A DNA stretch of 59,560 nucleotides, from the NCBI GenBank assembly GCA_937950325.1, contig CALFDJ010000051.1:1-59560 (forward strand), written 5' to 3'. The notes beneath the pieces are model-generated. The model worked only from the letters and a program-made list of their open reading frames with translations, searched no databases and was not told the DNA's origin. The stretch's first letter is position 1; each line of letters starts with the position of its first letter. The translations under genes and the position numbers were made by a program. The stretch comes from an uncultured Collinsella sp. (lineage in GTDB: Bacteria; Actinomycetota; Coriobacteriia; Coriobacteriales; Coriobacteriaceae). Positions 50,878 through 59,202 of the stretch are shown here, in pieces.

Positions 50878-51141
50878 ATGATTTCGTTTGATTACAAGCC
50901 TCAGGGCGTGTGTGCTCGCAATATTCACCTTGATCTTTCCGATGACGGCAACAAGGTGATGGGCGTTGAGTTTACCGGCGGCTGCGACGGCAATCTCAAG
51001 GCTATCTCCAAGCTGGTCGAGGGCGCTCCTGCCGATCGCGTAATCGAGGTTCTCGCCGGTAATACCTGCGGTATGAAAAAGACCTCCTGCGCCGACCAGC
51101 TTACACGCGCTATCGAGGCCGCTCGCACCGAGATCGCCTAA
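50878..51141 (+). CDS. TSCPD domain protein
   Basis: 87 residues. The C-terminal motif GNTCGMKKTSCADQLTRAIEAA and GGCDGNLKAISKL match the small TSCPD family. This domain also occurs at the C-terminus of B12-dependent ribonucleotide reductases; the free-standing form has no settled function. Cysteines in GGCDG, NTCG and TSCAD could bind a metal. AGAGGGG upstream of the ATG. It overlaps the next gene by one base (TAATG). Confidence 0.88.
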   Translation: MISFDYKPQGVCARNIHLDLSDDGNKVMGVEFTGGCDGNLKAISKLVEGAPADRVIEVLAGNTCGMKKTSCADQLTRAIEAARTEIA

Positions 51142-52352
51142 TGGGTATCGCCGATCACATCAAGAACGGAATATCGCGTCGCGGCTTTGTACTCGGTGGG
51201 GCTGCCGCGGGCGCTGCCACGGTGCTTGCCGGATGCTCGAAAAAAACGGGCACCAGCGATGATGCCGCCGGCGAGCCGCAGGTTATCAAGGATGATTCCA
51301 AAATCATCTCGATTACGGATGAGTACGAGGCAGTCGACATCGATCTTGAGCCGGCGGCGTCGTGGACGCTGCCTCTGGGTACGCTGCTGTACTACTGCGA
51401 CGGCGATTACGCCGCGGCAATGATGGCGCCCGCATCGGCACTGCACGCCAACACGCTCGGTGTGCTCAACCTGGGCGATGGCTCGCTTACCACATTAATC
51501 GAGGATCCTATCGAGGGCACGGGATATGCATTCTACGATGTCCGTGCCGGCGACGGCGTATTCGCGTGGGTTGAGATGAACTTTGCCAATTCATCGTGGA
51601 AGCTCTACGCTCAAAATCTGTCGGGCGCTTCGCTCTCTGGCGACGTGGTTGAGCTCGATCGAGGTGGCAAGGACTACGATCCGCCGCTGTTTACGGCGTT
51701 CGGGGCATCAGTCATCTGGTATAAAATGCCTTCGGCAGGCGGCAATAAAACGAGTAGTGATTCGTTTTGCTATCGTCGCTCGCTTGATGAATCCAAGGCC
51801 GAGGTAATTTGGAAATCGACGGGCCGCTTTGCATCGGCCCCGCGCGCGAGCGACGGCATTTTGACCATCTCGCCGCGTGTCCGCAACGACGAGGGCGTCT
51901 ACTACGGCATAACGGCAATCGATCTGACCGACGGCAACAACACCAAACGTGCCCAGCTAGTCCTTCCCTCGTCAGTCTCGCCTTTCGAGGCCGTATATAT
52001 GGGCGATACCTTCGTGTTTTCTATCGAGGCGGCCTATAGTGGCGTGGGCAGCCTGGGCAATATGGGCACATATATCGGTAATGAGGGAGGGCCGTACCTC
52101 TTCCTGTCCCGCGAGCCGCTCGCATGTGCGGCTGGCAAGAAGAATAAATACCTTGTTAAGGTACAGGCGTCGCATTTCCTGATCGACACCTCTGCCAAGA
52201 CCTATGGCTCGCTGCTGTCGCCCGACCGCGCTTTGGAGTATGGCGATTATCCAGCTACGGCGGGAAAATCGGACTCATTCCTTACGTACGCCACGGTGCG
52301 CAACAGCCAGGGTATACCAGAGACGGTCACTGCACGTCTATTCTCTCTTTAA
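51141..52352 (+). CDS. Tat-exported lipoprotein of unknown function
   Basis: 403 residues. A twin-arginine signal (SRRGFVLGG, Arg-13/14) is combined with a lipobox (VLAGC, Cys-32), so the folded protein should leave by the Tat route and be lipid-anchored outside. The body is beta-rich with repeating short Gly/Asp turns and could be a beta-propeller, but I cannot assign a family. Translationally coupled to the TSCPD gene. Confidence 0.8.
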   Translation: MGIADHIKNGISRRGFVLGGAAAGAATVLAGCSKKTGTSDDAAGEPQVIKDDSKIISITDEYEAVDIDLEPAASWTLPLGTLLYYCDGDYAAAMMAPASALHANTLGVLNLGDGSLTTLIEDPIEGTGYAFYDVRAGDGVFAWVEMNFANSSWKLYAQNLSGASLSGDVVELDRGGKDYDPPLFTAFGASVIWYKMPSAGGNKTSSDSFCYRRSLDESKAEVIWKSTGRFASAPRASDGILTISPRVRNDEGVYYGITAIDLTDGNNTKRAQLVLPSSVSPFEAVYMGDTFVFSIEAAYSGVGSLGNMGTYIGNEGGPYLFLSREPLACAAGKKNKYLVKVQASHFLIDTSAKTYGSLLSPDRALEYGDYPATAGKSDSFLTYATVRNSQGIPETVTARLFSL

Positions 52353-52411
52353 GCTTAGAGGGGTTAAAAAGGCGCCAACAGGGGAATAAACGCGTTGTAA
52401 TTGTGAGTACC

Positions 52412-52449
52412 GCCCGCCGAGCTGCCGCGTCATAGCGGCATCCGGCGGG
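52412..52449 (+). other. Hairpin between lipoprotein and response regulator genes
   Basis: GCCCGCCG and CGGCGGGC pair, with an inner GCCGC/GCGGC stem. There is no T run; it may be a weak terminator for the lipoprotein transcript. Confidence 0.45.
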
Positions 52450-52505
52450 CTCAGGTGCGTTAAAATGGGCTTGTTCTTAGCTAATTGAGACAGGGGGGCC
52501 GTGTT

Positions 52506-53228
52506 ATGGCTTCAGATGCAAAAAAGATTCTGCTGGTCGAGGATGAGAAGGCAATCCGTGACGCCGTCGCTGCCTATCTCGAGCGCGAAGGCTACTGGGT
52601 TGTGGGCGTCGGCGACGGCCAGTCCGCGATCGAGGAGTTCGAGAAGCATCAGTTCGACCTGGTCGTGCTCGACCTTATGCTCCCCAAGATCCCCGGCGAG
52701 CGCGTTTGCCGCACCATTCGCGATACCTCGGATGTCCCCATCATCATGCTGACGGCTAAGGGCGAGATCGAGGACCGTATTATCGGTCTTGAGCTCGGCG
52801 CCGACGACTATCTGATTAAGCCGTTCTCGCCGCGCGAGCTCGTCGCCCGCGTTCGCGCTCTGTTCCGCCGTGCCCATCAGGCCGACGAGCCCGCCGTCGA
52901 GGTACTCGACTTCGGCGATCTGGTCATCGATATCTCGGGCCACAAGATCTTGGTCGAGGGCAAGGAAGTCGATCTGACGGCTTCCGAGTTCAAGCTGCTC
53001 ACCACGCTTGCCCGTCATCCCGGCCGTGTGTATAACCGCATGGAGCTGGTCGAGAAAGTGCTCGGGTATGACTTTGAGGGCTATGAGCGCACCATCGATA
53101 GCCACGTGAAGAATCTTCGCGCCAAGCTGGGCGATGATCCCAAGAAGCCCAAGTGGCTCTACACCGTCCATGGTGTCGGCTATCGCTTCGAGGCTCCGGC
53201 CAAGACCGATAAGTCGGACGAGAAATAG
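52506..53228 (+). CDS. OmpR-family response regulator
   Basis: 240 residues. Receiver domain with the acidic pocket (VEDE), phospho-acceptor Asp in VVLDLMLP, Thr in MLTAKG and Lys in LIKPF. The C-terminal winged helix (LTASEFKLLTTLARHPGRVYNRMELVEKVLG...TIDSHVKNLRAKLG...VHGVGYRF) binds DNA. ATG at 52506 follows GGGGGG. It is 11 bases upstream of the sensor kinase. Signal and targets are unknown. Confidence 0.95.
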   Translation: MASDAKKILLVEDEKAIRDAVAAYLEREGYWVVGVGDGQSAIEEFEKHQFDLVVLDLMLPKIPGERVCRTIRDTSDVPIIMLTAKGEIEDRIIGLELGADDYLIKPFSPRELVARVRALFRRAHQADEPAVEVLDFGDLVIDISGHKILVEGKEVDLTASEFKLLTTLARHPGRVYNRMELVEKVLGYDFEGYERTIDSHVKNLRAKLGDDPKKPKWLYTVHGVGYRFEAPAKTDKSDEK

Positions 53229-53239
53229 GGAAATCACAT

Positions 53240-54805
53240 ATGACACCTGCGCGCTTTGAAATCGGACAAAAGCACAAGCAGGAGAGCGAGGCGGGTTCCA
53301 AGGCTAGTTGGAACACGCCTCGTTCCGATTCACGGCCAACGATGAGCTATCCCTCGCGCATGGCACTTGCTTTTGCTCTGACATCGCTCATGACGGTATT
53401 GGTGCTGGTGGGCGTTGTCTCTGTTGTGTGGGGCACGGTCTTTTCGGATTACACACGCTCCAATATCGTCGAAATCGCAAATTCCGCTGCCGAGAAGTTG
53501 GCGACCTCATATGAGGAAAACGGTTCTTGGACCGCGGGAGAACTGCGCACGGTCGCAACGTCGAGTTTGGTTTCCGACGATCTGGGCATGCAGGTCGTCA
53601 ATAAAAAGGGCGTGATCGTTTATGACGATTCCTGGCCCTCGGCAAGCGCCACCGCCGATGTACGCGAAAACCAGGCTACGATCGACGACACGAGCGGCAA
53701 GAGGGCATCGCATAGCCCGGTCTCGTCTGCTCCAACCGACTCCGATAGCGTTGCTAACGTCGAGATTGTAACGTCTTCCGGCGAGCATGTCGGACAGGTA
53801 AAGCTGTGGGCCATCGGCTCCGACGCTCTGCTCACCAAGGCGGACTCTGCGTTTAGGGAGAAGACCTTTAACGCCATGGCCCTCGCCGCGGTTGTTGCAA
53901 TCTGCATTTCGGTCGTTATCGGATCGCTCGTGTCGCGCATGCTCACCAAACCGATTCATCGCATCACCAGTACCGCAAAGCAAATCCGTGACGGCGACCT
54001 GTCGGCTCGCACGGGGCTGCGCGGTGATGACGAGATCGATCAGCTGGGTGAGACCTTCGATGAGATGGCCACTTCGCTCGAGAAGGATATGAAACACGAG
54101 AAGCGCCTGACCTCAGACGTTGCACACGAGCTTCGCACGCCGCTTATGGCCATGCTCGCAACGGTCGAGGCCATGCAGGATGGCGTGTATCCCACCGACG
54201 ATGAGCATTTGGAGACCGTTGCTTCCGAGACGCGTCGCCTGGCTCGTCTGGTGCAGCAGATGCTCGACCTATCGCGTATGGAAAACAGCACGGCTCCGCT
54301 CAATCTAGAACCGGTGGACATGGTTCCGTTCGTGCGATCGATTGTGAATGGCCAGGAGCGCCTGTTTGCCGACCGTGACCTGCGTTTGCGCTTTGCAGAT
54401 GAGACGCAGGGCCACGATGACGTTGCCGAGGCAGATCCCGACATGATCACGCAATGTGTTATCAACCTCATGAGCAACGCCATGCGCTACACCCCCGAGG
54501 GCGGTTGGGTCGTGGTGTCGGTGCTCAGTGACCGCAGGCACGTCAGCATTGCCGTTTCTGATACCGGCATCGGTATTGCCAAGGACGATCTGTCGCGCAT
54601 TTTCGGGCGGTTTTGGCGCGCCGATGCCAGCCGCGCCCGCGAAGCTGGCGGCCTGGGCGTCGGCCTCGCCGTGACCAAGCAGATCGTCGAGCGTCACCAT
54701 GGCTACATATCCGTGGAGTCGGAGCTTGGAAAGGGTACGACTTTTACAATTCATCTGCCCCGCGAGCACACGGCGGACGCGGCATCTACTACAATGGAGC
54801 ACTAG
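53240..54805 (+). CDS. Membrane sensor histidine kinase
   Basis: 521 residues. Helix 1 at about 39-68, an extracytoplasmic sensor of about 145 residues, helix 2 at about 213-235, and HAMP. The dimerisation domain has the phospho-acceptor His in DVAHELRTPL. The ATPase has N box NLMSNAMRYT, G1 DTGIGI and G2 GLGVGLAV. Partner of the response regulator. The first 35 residues are polar and may be shorter if translation starts at a later Met. Confidence 0.94.
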   Translation: MTPARFEIGQKHKQESEAGSKASWNTPRSDSRPTMSYPSRMALAFALTSLMTVLVLVGVVSVVWGTVFSDYTRSNIVEIANSAAEKLATSYEENGSWTAGELRTVATSSLVSDDLGMQVVNKKGVIVYDDSWPSASATADVRENQATIDDTSGKRASHSPVSSAPTDSDSVANVEIVTSSGEHVGQVKLWAIGSDALLTKADSAFREKTFNAMALAAVVAICISVVIGSLVSRMLTKPIHRITSTAKQIRDGDLSARTGLRGDDEIDQLGETFDEMATSLEKDMKHEKRLTSDVAHELRTPLMAMLATVEAMQDGVYPTDDEHLETVASETRRLARLVQQMLDLSRMENSTAPLNLEPVDMVPFVRSIVNGQERLFADRDLRLRFADETQGHDDVAEADPDMITQCVINLMSNAMRYTPEGGWVVVSVLSDRRHVSIAVSDTGIGIAKDDLSRIFGRFWRADASRAREAGGLGVGLAVTKQIVERHHGYISVESELGKGTTFTIHLPREHTADAASTTMEH

Positions 54806-54861
54806 CTTTTCGCTATTCGGTGAAGGAGGGGCCGCGTCCCTGCCGCTCCGAGTTTGCGAAA

Positions 54862-54885
54862 ACATGCGGGAAAGAACCCGCATTT
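54862..54885 (+). terminator. Terminator of the two-component operon
   Basis: ATGCGGG/CCCGCAT with a 6-nt loop, followed by TTCTGT, 60 bases past the kinase stop. Confidence 0.6.
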
Positions 54886-54914
54886 CTGTCGTATTTAGGT
54901 AAGGAGTGACTCAC

Positions 54915-55802
54915 GTGACAACGATGGAGCGTCGTCCGGATTCCCGTGGCAAGGTTCGTGATATTTACGATGCCGGTGAAAACCTGCTGATGGTCGCCAC
55001 CGACCGCATTTCTGCGTTCGACTTCATTCTTCCCGACGAGATTCCGTTTAAGGGAGAGGTGCTCAATCGCATCTCGGCATTCTGGTTCGATAAGTTTGCC
55101 GACATCGTTCCCAACCATCTCGTTTCCATCGACCCGGCGGATTTCCCCGAGGAGTTTGCTGAGTATCGTGACTACCTCGCTGGCCGCGCCATGCTGGTTA
55201 AGAAGGCCCAGACGATTCCTATCGAGTGCATCGTCCGCGGCTATCTGACCGGTTCGGGCAAGAAGACCTACGACGAGAACGGCACCGTCTGCGGCATCCA
55301 GCTGCCTGAGGGCCTGACCGAGGCTTCCAAGCTTCCCGAGCCGTTGTTCACGCCGTCCACGAAGGCCGAGATCGGTGACCACGACGAGAACATCTCGTTC
55401 GAGCGTTGCTGCGAGATCGTGGGCGAGGACATCGCCACGCAGATTCGTGACCTTTCCCTCAAGATCTACAAGGCCGCTGCCGAGTACGCCGCGACCCGTG
55501 GCATCATCATTGCCGACACCAAGTTCGAGTTTGGTGTCATCGATGGCAAGGTCACGCTGATCGACGAGTGCCTCACGCCCGACTCCAGCCGTTTCTGGCC
55601 TGCTGCCAGCTACGAGGAGGGCAAGATCCAGCCTAGCTACGACAAGCAATTCGTCCGCAATTGGCTCAAGGCCAACTGGGATATGACGGGGGAGACCCCG
55701 CACCTGCCCGCCGAGGTCATCGATGGCACGTCCGAGCGCTATCGCGAGGCCTTCCAGATCATCACGGGCTCCCAGTTCACAAGCATGAAGGAGAACGCAT
55801 AA
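54915..55802 (+). CDS. purC: SAICAR synthase (phosphoribosylaminoimidazole-succinocarboxamide synthase)
   Basis: 295 residues. Motifs RGKVRDIY, VATDRISAFDF, ECIVRGYLTGSG, IIIADTKFEFG and LIDECLTPDSSRFWP are intact. It condenses CAIR with aspartate using ATP. GTG at 54915 has AAGGAG eight bases upstream; a GTG at 54906 leaves no room for the site. The product is the first substrate of PurB, encoded 4 kb upstream. Confidence 0.95.
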   Translation: MTTMERRPDSRGKVRDIYDAGENLLMVATDRISAFDFILPDEIPFKGEVLNRISAFWFDKFADIVPNHLVSIDPADFPEEFAEYRDYLAGRAMLVKKAQTIPIECIVRGYLTGSGKKTYDENGTVCGIQLPEGLTEASKLPEPLFTPSTKAEIGDHDENISFERCCEIVGEDIATQIRDLSLKIYKAAAEYAATRGIIIADTKFEFGVIDGKVTLIDECLTPDSSRFWPAASYEEGKIQPSYDKQFVRNWLKANWDMTGETPHLPAEVIDGTSERYREAFQIITGSQFTSMKENA

Positions 55803-56378
55803 GTGAGTACCCGTAGCGCCACGAACAAGCGCACGCAATCCCACGAAGTTACCGGGGTTGCGCGCAAGTCTGCCGCATCTGCTAAGCCCGCCCGCCAAGC
55901 AGCGAGCTCCGTTCGCGTCGTGCCGGCTTCGTCTAAGGCACGCCGCAAAGAGCTCGAGAAGGGCGAGAACCTCGAGGGCCTCTCTAAAGAGGAGAAGCGC
56001 GCCCGCAAGGCTAAGCAGCGCGCCAAGGAGGACCGCATCTATACGGTGTCGAATATCCTCCTCAAGCAGGACGAGGACTACACCAAGCGCCGTCGCATCT
56101 GGTGGACTGTGCTCGCCATTGGCATGGTGCTCGTCGTGGCAATTTGGGCCTCGCTGTACTTCGCTCCCGCTGGCATGGTGTCCAGCCCTGTCCAGATGGT
56201 CGGCATCGTTTTGTCCTATGTCATCATCCTAGGTGACTTTATCTACGACTTTGCTCGTATTCGTCCCTTGCGCAACATGTACCGCGCGCAGGCCGAGGGC
56301 ATGTCCGAGAACAAGCTCAACGCTCTTATCGAGCGCGCAGCTGCCGAGGAGGACAAGAAGGACTCCAAGAAGAAGTAG
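55803..56378 (+). CDS. Two-helix membrane protein with charged N-terminus
   Basis: 191 residues. The first 95 residues are basic, Lys/Arg/Ala-rich (SKEEKRARKAKQRAKEDR). Two membrane helices follow at about 99-122 and 131-151, then a charged C-terminus ending DSKKK. GTG starts immediately after the purC stop, using an AAGGAG inside purC. It may relate to DUF3043-like actinobacterial membrane proteins; the function is not known. Confidence 0.75.
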   Translation: MSTRSATNKRTQSHEVTGVARKSAASAKPARQAASSVRVVPASSKARRKELEKGENLEGLSKEEKRARKAKQRAKEDRIYTVSNILLKQDEDYTKRRRIWWTVLAIGMVLVVAIWASLYFAPAGMVSSPVQMVGIVLSYVIILGDFIYDFARIRPLRNMYRAQAEGMSENKLNALIERAAAEEDKKDSKKK

Positions 56379-56410
56379 CGTTTGCATACATACTTATCGC
56401 TAAGATATAA

Positions 56411-56439
56411 GGCGCGTCGTTTTTGCGGCGCGCCTTTTT
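56411..56439 (+). terminator. Rho-independent terminator
   Basis: GGCGCGTCG/CGGCGCGCC stem with a 6-nt loop, then five T. Ends the purC unit. Confidence 0.85.
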
Positions 56440-56467
56440 ACTGTTCTATAGATAGATGGAGTGGCAC

Positions 56468-57748
56468 ATGATTCGAGCTGCCCTGACGGTCGAAGAGGCC
56501 CTGGAGGGTATGAAGTCCCTGGAGCCCAAGATTAAAAACTATGCGCGCCTGGTTGTCCGCAAGGGCGTAAACGTTAAGCCCGGCCAGGAAGTCGTCGTTC
56601 AGTCTCCGGTTGAGTGCGCGCCGTTTGCGCGCGTGGTGGTCGCGGAGGCCTATGCTGCCGGCGCCGGCCACGTGACGGTCATCTGGGCCGATGATGCCGT
56701 GACGAGGCTCACGTACGAGCATGTCGAGAAAAGCTATTTTGAGCAGACGCCCGAGTGGAAGCGCCTGCAGCTGGATTCCCTGGCCCAGGACGGTGCCTGC
56801 TTTATCTTTATCGAGGGTGCGGACCCCGCCGCCCTTAAGGGCATCGATCCCGCTAAGCCCGCTGCAGCTTCTAAGGCAAAGAACACGCAGTGCAAAGTTT
56901 TCCGCCGTGGACTGGATTACAACATCAATCCGTGGTGCATCGCCGGCGCTCCGGTCGTGGCTTGGGCGCGCGAGGTGTTCCCGGGAGACGCCGATGAGGT
57001 TGCAATCTATAAGCTGTGGAATGCGATTCTGCACACCGCTCGCGCCGATGGCCAGGACCCAGAGAGCGACTGGGAGCTCCATGACGCCGCATTCGAAAAG
57101 AACCTGCGTTTCCTGAACGGCAATCGTTTCGACTGCCTGCATTACACCGCGGCAAATGGAACCGATCTGACGATTGGCATGACGAAGGGTCACGAGTGGG
57201 CCGGCGGCAAGGGCAAGACGCCCGATGGGCACCCCTTCTTCCCCAACATTCCCACCGAGGAAGTCTTCACTTCGCCCGATCGCATGCGCGCCGACGGTAT
57301 CGTGTACTCGGCCATGCCGCTCATCCACCACGGCAATAAAGTCGACGATTTTTGGATTAAGTTCGAGGGCGGCCGCGTGGTGGACTACGACGCCCGCGTG
57401 GGCAAGGCAACGCTCGCAAGTATCATCGATACTGACGAGGGCGCTGCTCACCTGGGAGAGGTCGCGCTCATTTCCAAGAACACGCCGATCCGCGAAAGTG
57501 GTGTTCTGTTCTACGATACGCTCTATGACGAGAACGCTAGCTGCCATCTCGCGCTAGGTGTCGGTTTCCCCGAATGCATCGAGGGTGGGTACGACATGTC
57601 CAAGGAGGAGCTCCTGGAGCATGGTGTTAACGTCTCGAGCACGCACGTCGATTTTATGATCGGCACGGACGACATCGATATTACGGGCATTACGCCTGAT
57701 GGACGTGAAGTTGTGATTTTCCAGAACGGCCAATGGAGTTGGGAATAG
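56468..57748 (+). CDS. M29 family aminopeptidase
   Basis: 426 residues. Metal-binding aminopeptidase of the AmpS/AmpT/PepS type. Candidate ligands lie in NIPTEEVFTSP (Glu), FEGGRVVDYDAR, ASCHLALG (His) and SSTHVDFMIG (His, Asp), as in this family. Removes N-terminal residues from peptides in the cytoplasm. GGAG six bases upstream supports the ATG at 56468 rather than 56456. The promoter of tRNA-Lys overlaps its last codons. Confidence 0.92.
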   Translation: MIRAALTVEEALEGMKSLEPKIKNYARLVVRKGVNVKPGQEVVVQSPVECAPFARVVVAEAYAAGAGHVTVIWADDAVTRLTYEHVEKSYFEQTPEWKRLQLDSLAQDGACFIFIEGADPAALKGIDPAKPAAASKAKNTQCKVFRRGLDYNINPWCIAGAPVVAWAREVFPGDADEVAIYKLWNAILHTARADGQDPESDWELHDAAFEKNLRFLNGNRFDCLHYTAANGTDLTIGMTKGHEWAGGKGKTPDGHPFFPNIPTEEVFTSPDRMRADGIVYSAMPLIHHGNKVDDFWIKFEGGRVVDYDARVGKATLASIIDTDEGAAHLGEVALISKNTPIRESGVLFYDTLYDENASCHLALGVGFPECIEGGYDMSKEELLEHGVNVSSTHVDFMIGTDDIDITGITPDGREVVIFQNGQWSWE

Positions 57749-57767
57749 TCCCAGACCGTGGTACAAT
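57739..57767 (+). promoter_or_regulatory. Promoter of tRNA-Lys
   Basis: -35 TTGGGA (57739-57744), a 17-base spacer, and -10 TACAAT (57762-57767). The -35 lies within the last codons of the M29 gene. Confidence 0.5.
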
Positions 57768-57776
57768 GCCACCCGC

Positions 57777-57852
57777 GGGCCGTTAGCTCAGCTGGCAGAG
57801 CAGGGGACTTTTAATCCCAAGGTCCAGGGTTCGAACCCCTGACGGCCCACCA
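57777..57852 (+). tRNA. tRNA-Lys (TTT)
   Basis: 76 nt with encoded CCA. Acceptor GGGCCGT/ACGGCCC, anticodon loop CTTTTAA carrying TTT, and T arm CAGGGTTCGAACCCCTG. Reads AAA and AAG. Its 3' 19 bases are repeated at 58009-58027. Confidence 0.97.
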
Positions 57853-57917
57853 TGGAATAGAAAGCGATCAACTCCGGTTGGTCGCTTTTTTGTTGCCGGT
57901 GCACGGGTTCGAACCCG
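57847..57917 (+). repeat. 71-nt direct repeat, copy 1 (tRNA-Lys end and terminator)
   Basis: Covers the CCA end of tRNA-Lys, its terminator hairpin (AAAGCGATCA.../...GGTCGC, then T6) and an antisense T-arm. It matches 59132-59202 in 66 of 71 positions. The two copies enclose the TraX-like gene. Confidence 0.88.
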
Positions 57918-58027
57918 TCGGGGCGCGGAGCTGAGTAAACGCGTGAGCGTTTGCCAGCGCAGCGCGCAAGGCGCGAAAGCGCCGCAGCGTTCGCGTGCGA
58001 AGCAGGCTGAACCCCTGACGGCCCACC
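57893..58027 (+). repeat. Hairpin-rich tail behind tRNA-Lys ending in a copy of the tRNA 3' end
   Basis: Antisense T-arm (CGGGTTCGAACCCG), then hairpins AAACGC-GTGA-GCGTTT and GGCGC-GAAA-GCGCC. It ends in 19 bases (58009-58027) identical to the 3' end of tRNA-Lys (57833-57851). Same plan as the tail behind tRNA-Gly. Confidence 0.7.
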
Positions 58028-58045
58028 CAAAGAAAGGGAAACGAA

Positions 58046-58843
58046 ATGAAAACAGATAGATACGGAATTAGCGGCAGCACATTAAAGATAATAGCGGCCA
58101 TTTCGATGGTTCTCGATCATGTAAGCAGGATCGTCCTGACCAATGGAATCATGACTCACGCATCGCACAATCAGATATCAGACGAGCAGTGGGCGATTCT
58201 AAGCGAGGCTTCGGATGTGCTTCATGTTCTTGGCAGAATTGCATTTCCCTTATTTTGCTTTTTGATAGTTGAGGGATTTTTGCATACTCGTGACATAAAG
58301 AAGTACCTGCGAAATATGCTTGTCTTCGCAATCATTGCGGAGCCCATATACGATTTCGTTCAAACCGGGCAACTATTTGACCTTCGGCAACAAAATGTTA
58401 TGTGTGAGCTCCTGCTTTCCTTGGTCTTTTTGATTATTCTGGAAAAGATACAAAGTCTTTCAAAATGGAAGAGGCACATCGCAGAAATTGCACTGATTGT
58501 TTTGACAGCACTGGCAGCTGAATACACTAAACTAGATGGCGGCGTGTATGGCATTCTGCTTGTGGCTGCATTCTATTTATTTCACGACAGCAAGGCCAAG
58601 ATGTTCTTTGCTGCAGTATGCGCAGTGCTCCTTTCGTCATGCCATATAGTTGGCGGCGGATTTGAGTTTGCTACAGCTAATGTATTTAACCCTGATGTTG
58701 CTGCCGCGGTCGTTTCGTTGCTGCTTATCAATCTTTATAATGGCAAGCGAGGGCTGAAGCTGAAATACTTCTTCTACGTTTTCTATCCGGCACATCTTGC
58801 TCTGCTTTATGGTGTCTCACTTATTGTTTTGAACTGTCTTTAA
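58046..58843 (+). CDS. TraX family membrane protein
   Basis: 265 residues with about eight membrane helices. Family features: ISGSTLKIIAAISMVLDHVSRIV near the start, HVLGRIAFPLFCFLIVEGFLHT, and the C-terminal FYVFYPAHLALLYG. TraX of the F plasmid acetylates pilin. Chromosomal homologues in Gram-positives are common and of unknown role, perhaps acylating surface molecules. AAAGGG precedes the ATG. Its codon use is far more AT-rich than that of all neighbours, and it lies between direct repeats next to tRNA-Lys, both signs of acquisition. Confidence 0.88.
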   Translation: MKTDRYGISGSTLKIIAAISMVLDHVSRIVLTNGIMTHASHNQISDEQWAILSEASDVLHVLGRIAFPLFCFLIVEGFLHTRDIKKYLRNMLVFAIIAEPIYDFVQTGQLFDLRQQNVMCELLLSLVFLIILEKIQSLSKWKRHIAEIALIVLTALAAEYTKLDGGVYGILLVAAFYLFHDSKAKMFFAAVCAVLLSSCHIVGGGFEFATANVFNPDVAAAVVSLLLINLYNGKRGLKLKYFFYVFYPAHLALLYGVSLIVLNCL

Positions 58844-59131
58844 TAACTCTCAAACAAGTCTCTGAAAGCAGAAACAAACTGACCCTAAGACTGCTTGTGA
58901 ATTTCCGGAAGACCTGAGAGATGCGAGGATAGACAACGAGGGCTGCAGAAAGATGCTTCTCAGTTCTCTGGCGGATCGCACGTATCTGTATGAGGATCAC
59001 TTCCGCACACTCATTAATAGCAGTGATAAACACGGCAGATCCTCAAAACATGGGACTGCGGAGGTCGAACGATGCTTCGACAGCATGAATGGCAGCGAGA
59101 AAGTGAGTTCGGAAACATCCTTTGGATGCTC

Positions 59132-59202
59132 CACCATAGAACAGAAAGCGATCGACTCCGGTTGATCGCTTTTTTGTTGCCGGTGCATGGGTTCGAACCC
59201 GA
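59132..59202 (+). repeat. 71-nt direct repeat, copy 2
   Basis: Matches 57847-57917 with five substitutions, including the terminator hairpin and antisense T-arm, but no tRNA precedes it. The gap 58844-59131 before it shows no supported gene. Confidence 0.88.

Noticed and set aside
57788..58030. A short minus-strand frame across tRNA-Lys, giving a GRQGFEPW-type peptide
   Set aside because: It is the antisense translation of the tRNA T-arm and tail, a common false gene call.
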